Source: JAMXLO01 sp036494925
GTDB taxonomy: Bacteria > Pseudomonadota > Alphaproteobacteria > Acetobacterales > Acetobacteraceae
Direction: 5' to 3'
DNA length: 5,093 nucleotides
Assembly: GCA_036494925.1 (NCBI GenBank)
Contig: DASXNR010000300.1
Location: 1-5,093, forward strand
Shown: piece after piece, positions 1 to 4,350 of the stretch
How positions within the stretch are numbered: the first letter of the stretch is position 1
Layout of the letters: every line of letters begins with the position of its first letter
Made by a program: the position numbers and the translations under genes
The notes under the pieces: generated by a model
Seen by the model: only the letters and a program-made list of their open reading frames with translations
The model's database searches: none
Told to the model about the DNA's origin: nothing

Positions 1-331
1 GCGGTTCGCCAAGATCGGCGGCGAGATGGTGTCGATGTCCGCCGCCGAAGCGCTGGTGGCATCGCTGTGGCCGGACGCGCAGCACGCCGTGATCAGCCGG
101 CCCGATCCGCGCAAGGGCGAGTCCCTTCTGCTGGTGACGACGCGGCAGAACGCCGACAGCCGCGACATCCTCGCACTCGCCAGGGCGCGGATGATCCCCG
201 AGATCATGGTGCCGCGCGCCATGCTGAGCGTGGCGTCGATCCCGCTGCTCGGCACGGGCAAGATCGATTATCCGGCGGTGCAGGGCCTCGCCGATGTGGC
301 GCGCGTGAGCGGGGAAACCGTGCCGGCGTGA
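1..331 (+). CDS. aas: Aas-like acyl-ACP synthetase / acyltransferase, C-terminal fragment (5' truncated by window)
   Basis: Only the last 109 codons are visible; the frame is open from base 2 and ends in TGA at 329-331. It starts inside the A8-type region of an adenylate-forming enzyme (RFAKIGGEMVS, residues 1-11 of the fragment). It ends with the A10-type motif PLLGTGKIDYP, whose Lys (codon 260-262) is the residue that contacts the acyl-adenylate in this superfamily. RFAKIGGEMVS, the DPRKGE segment, the VPR segment and the LLGTGK ending match the C-terminal domain of bifunctional Aas. Aas activates fatty acids onto ACP and re-acylates 2-acyl-glycerophosphoethanolamine at the inner membrane. 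Whether the acyltransferase and MFS-like N-terminal parts exist here cannot be seen. The gene converges on the glycosyltransferase gene with 4 bases between the stops. Family is confident; the exact bifunctional type is inferred. Confidence 0.85.
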   Translation, partial: RFAKIGGEMVSMSAAEALVASLWPDAQHAVISRPDPRKGESLLLVTTRQNADSRDILALARARMIPEIMVPRAMLSVASIPLLGTGKIDYPAVQGLADVARVSGETVPA

Positions 332-347
332 TGGTTCACCCCGGCAC
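320..347. terminator. Palindrome spanning both convergent stop codons, possible bidirectional terminator
   Basis: Twelve-base arms (320-331 and 336-347) pair with a single C/C mismatch (327/340) around a 4-base loop, TGGT (332-335). The outer arms are GTGCCGG and CCGGCAC; the inner arms are GTGA and TCAC. The TGA stop of the Aas-like gene (329-331) and the TCA complement of the glycosyltransferase stop (336-338) both lie in the stem. A stable GC-rich hairpin between convergent genes suits a shared terminator, but neither side has a clear T-tract, so intrinsic termination would be weak. The role is inferred; the structure is read directly. Confidence 0.5.
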
Positions 348-1508
348 CGGTCGATAGCCGCGCGCCTTGCCGATCGCCACGTAATGATGGTGCAGGTCGG
401 CATAATCCCCCTGCGCCACCTCGAGTGCTGCCATCGGATAGCGGTCCGCATACCAGAACGAGTGCAGGGCGAACGGCTGACGATGCTCCTGGAACCCGTG
501 CGTGATGTAGTGATGGCGACCACTGCCAAGGCTGCCCGCCGCGACAGCCGCTTGCACATCCGCATTTGATGCAAGGTAGTATGCCTCATCGAATTCGATC
601 AGCAGTTCGCCCAGATTGCGCGGGAACCGCGGTGCCTCGTCGATCTGGCGCTTGAGCGCCTCGTGCGTGACCAGCCGGCAGTACGGCATCATCCGCTGGT
701 GCACATCCGCATGCCAGGCCAGCGGCATCGCGTAGTTGATCGGAAACAGCCAGAACCGGTAGCGGGGATCACCGAACGGCAGCAGATCGACCGTTTTTCC
801 CTGGATCGGATTGAACAGGCCGCTGACCGTCATGAAGATCCGCTCGGCACGCGACAGCCACGCGGCGAGCCATGAAAAAGTGCTGACGCCGACAACGATG
901 TTCTTCGAGCGGCGGATCAGCTCGAAATCGCCCATCGGCCCGCGAGAGTCGAGAAAGGGCGCGTCGCGGAACCGTTCGCGCAACCGATCGGTGTAGGCAT
1001 TCGGCGCGGTCTGTCCCATGAACACCGGCTGCAATCCGGTCCGGTCGATCAGTTGCGCGTAGAACTCCACCGGCGTGAGCGGATAATCGCCATAGCTGCC
1101 ATCGACGATATCGCCTGCCCGGACCGGGCAGACCAGATGCTCGCTGCCGTAACCCGCTTGCACTTCGTCGGTGACGAACACCTGGTCGTAGACTTCGTGC
1201 GGCAGGAAGTTCTCCATCCGCTGTCCGTAGCCAGCCCATTCGACCCGGCGGATCGCGCCTGCGTTCAACGCGGCGGCGAGGATCGGGAGATCGATGCGCT
1301 CCCATGGTCCGACCTGCACCACGGGCCCGGTGGACTCGATGGTCGGGTGCTCGATGTTCCACTGCGGTATCTGCACATTCGAGATGCGGCAGCCCGGAAC
1401 CAGGCTGACAAGCTTCAGCGCCACCATGTACTCGATCATCTGGTTGCCGAGATTGCCCAGCAGCGTCAGGTGCAGGACCGGTCCGTCGGTCCTGGCGTCC
1501 CCGGACAT
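336..1508 (-). CDS. GT11 / alpha-1,2-fucosyltransferase-like glycosyltransferase with C-terminal tail repeats
   Basis: 390 aa, with no signal peptide or membrane helix. The N-terminus (residues 17-31, LLGNLGNQMIEYMVA) matches the G-x-L-G-N-Q-M opening of GT11 fucosyltransferases. Residues 195-218 (FELIRRSKNIVVGVSTFSWL then AAWL) match the family's D-x-x-L-M-x-x-C-x-x-x-I-x-x-N-S-S-F-S-W-W-x-A-W-L block. The H-x-R-R-x-D nucleotide-sugar motif appears as PVRAGD (128-133): the first Arg and the Asp are kept, but His and the second Arg are replaced. The C-terminus (about 306-386) holds two tail repeats described separately. The likely role is transfer of a deoxyhexose, perhaps from GDP-fucose, onto a cell-surface glycan; donor and acceptor are not determined. 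The ATG start at 1508 follows AGGAG (1515-1519) with a 6-base spacer. That site overlaps the TAG stop of the upstream SDR gene (gap 9 bases), so the two are probably co-transcribed. Confidence 0.75.
   Translation of the reverse strand: MSGDARTDGPVLHLTLLGNLGNQMIEYMVALKLVSLVPGCRISNVQIPQWNIEHPTIESTGPVVQVGPWERIDLPILAAALNAGAIRRVEWAGYGQRMENFLPHEVYDQVFVTDEVQAGYGSEHLVCPVRAGDIVDGSYGDYPLTPVEFYAQLIDRTGLQPVFMGQTAPNAYTDRLRERFRDAPFLDSRGPMGDFELIRRSKNIVVGVSTFSWLAAWLSRAERIFMTVSGLFNPIQGKTVDLLPFGDPRYRFWLFPINYAMPLAWHADVHQRMMPYCRLVTHEALKRQIDEAPRFPRNLGELLIEFDEAYYLASNADVQAAVAAGSLGSGRHHYITHGFQEHRQPFALHSFWYADRYPMAALEVAQGDYADLHHHYVAIGKARGYRPVPG
351..593 (-). repeat. Two tandem copies of a YYLA-N-DV / HHY tail repeat in the glycosyltransferase
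   Basis: Residues 306-346 of the 390-aa protein form one copy: FDEAYYLASNADV, an Ala-rich stretch, then HHYITHGFQEHRQPF. Residues 351-386 form a diverged copy: FWYADRYPMAALEV, then HHYVAIGKARGYRP. The aromatic-Tyr/Ala pair and the HHY are spaced alike in both, with a one-residue difference. The pattern matches the F-D-x-x-Y-Y-L-x-x-N-P-D-V ... H-Y-x-x-x-G-x-x-E-G-R-x-P repeat found attached to many bacterial glycosyltransferases. Its function is not known to me; acceptor binding or protein docking is a guess. Confidence 0.7.
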
Positions 1509-1517
1509 CGCTCGCTC

Positions 1518-2279
1518 CTATCGGGACGGCATGCGCAGCGCGCCATCGAGCCTGATGGTTTCACCGTTCAGGAATCGATTGGTCGCAATGTGCTCGACCA
1601 ATGCGGCGTATTCTTCCGGCTCACCCAGCCGTTGCGGAAACGGTATGCCTTCCGCAAGACCACGCTGGATCTCAGGTGGCAGCCCCTCGACCATCGGAGT
1701 GTGAAACAGCCCCGGCGCTATCGTCACCACGCGCACGCCGATCCGGGAAAACTCGCGTGCCGCCGGCAGCGTCAGCCCCACCACGCCGGCCTTCGATGCG
1801 GCATACGCGGCCTGACCGACCTGGCCCTCATACGCCGCAATCGATGCGGTGTTGACGATGACGCCGCGCTCGCCGTCCGCCAACGGATCGAGCGCGCCCA
1901 TGTCGGCCGCAGCCAGCCGCAGCAGATTGAAGCTGCCGATCAGGTTGACGCGGATCACCCGCTCGAACGCGGCGAGCGGCATCGGACCGTCGCGCCCGAC
2001 GATGCGTCCCGCCGTGCCGACACCGGCGCAGTTCACCAGCAGCCGCGCCGGCCCATGCGCCTCGCGTGCCTCGGCAACAGCGGCTTCGGCAGATGCCGCA
2101 TTGGCGACATCGCAGACGATGCCAATGCCGCCGATTCGTGCCGCGCTCGCCTCGACCGCCGACTGGTTGATGTCGAGCACAGCCACCCGGCAGCCGGCGC
2201 GGGCAAGGCGCTGCGCGGTTGCGGCTCCCAGACCGGAGGCACCGCCGGTGACGATGGCAGACTGTCCGTCGAGACGCAT
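1518..2279 (-). CDS. SDR-family NAD(P)-dependent dehydrogenase, HSD10 / 3-hydroxyacyl-CoA dehydrogenase type 2-like
   Basis: 253 aa, full length for a classical SDR. The Rossmann motif TGGASGLG is at residues 11-18, with Asp36 at the end of beta-2, indicating NAD rather than NADP preference. The CDV pocket is at 56-58, NCAG at 83-86, Asn112 in VNLIG, and the catalytic Ser146, Tyr159 and Lys163 (YAASK) are all present, so the enzyme should be active. The segments DGERGVIVNTASIAAYEGQ (135-153), TIAPGLFHTPM and the ending NGETIRLDGALRM are typical of the HSD10 group, which oxidises 3-hydroxyacyl-CoA or 3-hydroxy-2-methylbutyryl-CoA in fatty-acid and isoleucine breakdown. Related SDRs oxidise other secondary alcohols, so the substrate stays open. 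The start at 2279 has a GAGGA site 8 bases upstream and fits the family's MRLDG N-terminus. It sits between the MFS gene (38-base gap) and the glycosyltransferase gene (9-base gap). Confidence 0.88.
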   Translation of the reverse strand: MRLDGQSAIVTGGASGLGAATAQRLARAGCRVAVLDINQSAVEASAARIGGIGIVCDVANAASAEAAVAEAREAHGPARLLVNCAGVGTAGRIVGRDGPMPLAAFERVIRVNLIGSFNLLRLAAADMGALDPLADGERGVIVNTASIAAYEGQVGQAAYAASKAGVVGLTLPAAREFSRIGVRVVTIAPGLFHTPMVEGLPPEIQRGLAEGIPFPQRLGEPEEYAALVEHIATNRFLNGETIRLDGALRMPSR

Positions 2280-2287
2280 TGCGGGTT

Positions 2288-2292
2288 TCCTC
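2288..2292 (-). promoter_or_regulatory. Shine-Dalgarno GAGGA that fixes the SDR start at 2279
   Basis: On the minus strand GAGGA lies 8 bases before the ATG at 2279. The frame stays open upstream, with further ATGs at 2321 (overlapping the MFS TGA as ATGA) and 2426. Neither has a comparable site at proper spacing, and the extra residues would not match the SDR family. This supports the short form. Confidence 0.7.
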
Positions 2293-2311
2293 ACGCGATA
2301 GTGTCGCGAGA
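2291..2311 (-). repeat. Small inverted repeat in the MFS-SDR gap
   Basis: Eight-base arms, TCACGCGA (2291-2298) and TCGCGAGA (2304-2311), pair with one mismatch around a 5-base loop. The arm nearest the SDR gene overlaps the last two bases of its Shine-Dalgarno sequence. In RNA this could modulate SDR translation or mark an mRNA processing point. It is short and may be chance. Confidence 0.35.
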
Positions 2312-2317
2312 GCGGTA

Positions 2318-3700
2318 TCATACCGGACGGGCAGCTTCCATCGCGTGTGGCCGCATGCGCTGCAGGCAGCCAATGGTGGCCAGCACCGTGCAGCCCAGCG
2401 TGACGATCGCCACCAACAGCGCCCATCGCTCATCACGCAGGTGCAGTGTCGCGAAATACGCGGCACCCACAACGACAACCCCGGTGCCATTCGCCACCTG
2501 CTGCGTGGTGGCGAGCATGCCGGCACCGGAGCCGGCGTGGATGTGGCGAACCTGGGTCAGCACGACGCTGAACAGAGGTGCGAGCACCATGCCCTGGCCA
2601 TAGCCGAACACCGTCAACGCCAGCATCAGCATTGCCATGCCTGGCTGCGCGATCGTGCCTACCAGCAGTGCCATGGCCGCGAGACCGATGCCTTGCACGA
2701 CGCAGCCTTCGATCAGCCGGCCGCCGCCCAACCGCGAACCGGCGACGAAGGCGAATGCCAGCGGCATCACTGTCAGTGCCGCGTCGAATGGCGATAAGCC
2801 GAGGCCGTTCTGAAGGTACAGCGTCAACACGAAATAGAACGACAGATTGCCGAGGAAGAAGCAGAACGTCGCACCCATGCCAGCGACGAAGACGCGGTCT
2901 TCGAGCAATGCAAGATCGATCAGCGGCATGCCGCCACGTTGTTCCACCGCACGTTGCAGACGCACGAAGCAGAACAGCACGGCGGCGCCGGCCGCTATCG
3001 CAATCCACAGCCACCACGGCCAGCCGAATTCGTGTCCGAACATCAGCGGCACGAGCAACCCGATCAGTCCGGCGAACAGCGCCGCGGCGCCGCGCAGGTC
3101 CATCCGCGTGTTGGCGGTGCGCTGCATCGACGGCATCAACACGCCTGCGGCGATCGCGATGCCGAGCCCGATCGGGACGTTGATGCAGAAGATGCTGCGC
3201 CAGCCCAGGCCCGCGAGGTCCAACGTCACCAGCCAGCCGCCCAGCATGAAGCCGACCGCGGCACCGAGACCGATCGCGATGCCGAATACGGTGAAGGCAC
3301 GGGCGCGCGCGCCATCGGGGAACAGCGTATGGATGGTGGCGAGCACCTGCGGCACCATCATCGCCGCGGCGCCGCCCTGCGCGGCGCGCGCGAAGATCAG
3401 CATCGCCGGCGATCCGGACAGCGCGCACCACAGCGAGGCCAGCGTGAAGCCGAGTACGCCGGCAATGAACACGCGCTTGCGGCCGACGATGTCGCCGAAC
3501 CGGCCGCCGGTGATCAGCAGCGCGGCATACGCGATCTGATAGACCGCCACGACCGCCTGAATCTCGGCCGCGTCGGCGTGCAGGTCGGCACGGATCGAAG
3601 GCAGCGCGACGTTGACGATGAACGCGTCGACCACAGCGAGGAATTGTGCGGCGGCGACGCTCGCCAATGCCCACCAGCGGCGGGCGGGAACGGCATCCAT
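2318..3700 (-). CDS. MFS transporter, DHA2 (14-helix, EmrB/QacA) drug-efflux type
   Basis: 460 aa with about fourteen hydrophobic segments by eye (near 11-33, 48-65, 77-95, 101-123, 135-157, 167-188, 204-221, 229-247, 268-292, 306-324, 332-352, 354-382, 400-418, 427-446), the DHA2 topology. Family motifs are intact: D1 (VDAFIVNVALPSI, 24-36), motif A between helices 2 and 3 (GGRFGDIVGRKRVF, 65-78), motif B with Arg105 and QGG (108-110), motif C, the antiporter signature (GIAIGLGAAVGFMLGGWL, 140-157), and GWRSIFCINVPIG (166-178). It is an inner-membrane proton-coupled exporter. DHA2 members usually expel drugs, dyes or metabolites; the substrate cannot be read from sequence. The ATG at 3700 follows AAGGAGG (3706-3712) with a 5-base spacer, inside a hairpin listed separately. 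The TGA at 2318-2320 lies 38 bases before the SDR start, so co-transcription is likely. No adjacent HlyD/EmrA partner or regulator gene is in view. Confidence 0.9.
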   Translation of the reverse strand: MDAVPARRWWALASVAAAQFLAVVDAFIVNVALPSIRADLHADAAEIQAVVAVYQIAYAALLITGGRFGDIVGRKRVFIAGVLGFTLASLWCALSGSPAMLIFARAAQGGAAAMMVPQVLATIHTLFPDGARARAFTVFGIAIGLGAAVGFMLGGWLVTLDLAGLGWRSIFCINVPIGLGIAIAAGVLMPSMQRTANTRMDLRGAAALFAGLIGLLVPLMFGHEFGWPWWLWIAIAAGAAVLFCFVRLQRAVEQRGGMPLIDLALLEDRVFVAGMGATFCFFLGNLSFYFVLTLYLQNGLGLSPFDAALTVMPLAFAFVAGSRLGGGRLIEGCVVQGIGLAAMALLVGTIAQPGMAMLMLALTVFGYGQGMVLAPLFSVVLTQVRHIHAGSGAGMLATTQQVANGTGVVVVGAAYFATLHLRDERWALLVAIVTLGCTVLATIGCLQRMRPHAMEAARPV

Positions 3701-3728
3701 GGGAACCTCCTTGCTCTCGGGTTCCCAT
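3699..3728 (-). promoter_or_regulatory. Inverted repeat enclosing the MFS ribosome binding site and start codon
   Basis: Perfect 9-base arms, ATGGGAACC (3699-3707) and GGTTCCCAT (3720-3728), flank a 12-base loop (3708-3719). In the minus-strand mRNA the second arm pairs with the bases running from the end of the Shine-Dalgarno (GG of AAGGAGG) into the first two bases of the AUG; the rest of the Shine-Dalgarno lies in the loop. When folded, the ribosome site would be partly closed. The same DNA could instead be a repressor operator. The structure is direct; the control role is inferred. Confidence 0.6.
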
Positions 3729-3754
3729 CCTGGTCAGCCGCCGCGCACAAATCG

Positions 3755-3771
3755 ATTACGCGCAAGGTAAT
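3755..3771. promoter_or_regulatory. ATTAC-N7-GTAAT dyad, possible LysR-type (T-N11-A) operator
   Basis: ATTAC (3755-3759) and GTAAT (3767-3771) are perfect inverted arms separated by 7 bases, and they contain T-N11-A (3757 to 3769), the core pattern of LysR-family sites. It lies 55-71 bases upstream of the MFS start and just after the dehydroquinase-like stop. This is an AT-richer patch in GC-rich surroundings. An AATCGATT palindrome (3750-3757) overlaps it. No LysR gene or convincing -35/-10 pair is visible here. Confidence 0.35.
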
Positions 3772-3776
3772 GCCGG

Positions 3777-4208
3777 CTACTTCTTCAGTGTGTCCCGCAG
3801 TCCGCGAAGTCCCAGATAGTAACCGACGATGCCGAAGCCGGTGACCATGCCTTGGCTGACGGTCGCGGTCTCGGAGATCGGACCACGGCGCACCGGGTTC
3901 GACATGTGCAATTCGATGGTCGGGAACTTCACCTGACTGATCGCGGCGACGAGCGCTGGGTAACCGCGCGAGAATCCGGCGGGATTGAATATCGCCGCGT
4001 CGAATCCCTGGTCGTTCGCAGCGTAGAGCCGGTTGATCACCTCTCCCTCGATGTTGGAATGGAAGATCTCGATCTCCACGCCGAGTTCGTTGGCGTAGCC
4101 GCGGATGCGTTCGTCGTATTCGGGCAGGGTCATCGGCCCGAATATTTCGGTCTGCACCTTGCCGCGCATGTTCATGCCGGCGCCGTGGATGACCAGGATC
4201 TTTGCCAT
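3777..4208 (-). CDS. Type II 3-dehydroquinate dehydratase (AroQ)-fold protein with altered active site
   Basis: 143 aa, the usual AroQ length. The fold is recognisable from KILVIHGAGMNMRG (3-16), EIFGPMTL (21-28), the FHSNIEGEVINRLYAA block (49-64), FNPAGFS (74-80), the IELHMSN strand (98-104) and the C-terminal GFGIVGYYLGLRGL (124-137). True AroQ enzymes dehydrate 3-dehydroquinate to 3-dehydroshikimate as a dodecamer. Against the M. tuberculosis enzyme as I recall it, Asn75 and His101 are kept. The catalytic Tyr24 is Phe23 here, Arg19 is Val18, Asn12 of GPN is Gly11, His81 is Arg81, and Arg112 is probably lost in a shortened loop. Normal shikimate-pathway function is therefore doubtful; a different lyase/isomerase activity or a non-catalytic role is more likely. 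The ATG at 4208 follows AAAGGAG (4215-4221) with a 6-base spacer. It lies between the enolase-family gene and the MFS gene on the same strand. Confidence 0.78.
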   Translation of the reverse strand: MAKILVIHGAGMNMRGKVQTEIFGPMTLPEYDERIRGYANELGVEIEIFHSNIEGEVINRLYAANDQGFDAAIFNPAGFSRGYPALVAAISQVKFPTIELHMSNPVRRGPISETATVSQGMVTGFGIVGYYLGLRGLRDTLKK

Positions 4209-4250
4209 GTCGATCTCCTTTCCGTTGATACCGCCTCATTGCAGGGCACC

Positions 4251-4345
4251 CCCCGACCGTCATTCCCGCGCAAGCGGGAACCCGGGCTGGCTCCATCGGT
4301 GCTGCCCGCCTGGGTCCCTGTGCTTTCGCCGGGATGACGGTGGGG
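4251..4345. repeat. Interspersed palindromic (REP-like) intergenic repeat
   Basis: Outer arms near 4251-4267 (CCCCGACCGTCATTCCC) and 4331-4345 (GGGATGACGGTGGGG) pair with two bulged bases. Inside the left half is a perfect 7-bp hairpin, TTCCCGC (4263-4269) and GCGGGAA (4274-4280), with a GCAA loop. A looser pairing of ACCCGGGC (4280-4287) with GCCCG and GGGT (4304-4314) lies further in. The CGTCATTCCCGCGCAAGCGGGAA style is familiar as a dispersed intergenic element in several proteobacteria. It begins 5 bases after the enolase-family stop, so it could act as terminator or mRNA 3' stabiliser and separate that gene from the dehydroquinase-like gene. No T-tract follows. Confidence 0.65.
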
Positions 4346-4350
4346 CGCTG

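Noticed and set aside
2280..2426. Extended N-terminus of the SDR starting at 2426
   Set aside because: The extra 49 residues overlap the MFS coding end, resemble no SDR, and the start at 2279 has a good ribosome site and the family N-terminus.
1053..2603. A 516-codon plus-strand open frame antisense to three genes
   Set aside because: It crosses parts of the glycosyltransferase, SDR and MFS genes, is rich in Arg, His, Asp and Gln with no domain signal, and is the usual open antisense frame of GC-rich coding DNA.
2939..3844. A 301-codon plus-strand open frame opposite the MFS gene
   Set aside because: Low-complexity Arg/Gln/His/Glu/Asp composition with no recognisable motif; the opposite strand encodes a complete, motif-rich transporter.
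4209..4262. A promoter for the dehydroquinase-like gene with a TATCAA -10-like hexamer
   Set aside because: No matching -35 element is found at 16-18 bases, so the hexamer alone is not enough.
3514..4296. A 260-codon minus-strand frame overlapping the dehydroquinase-like and MFS genes
   Set aside because: It is out of frame with both, Arg/Pro-rich, lacks a family signature and would read through both well-supported genes.
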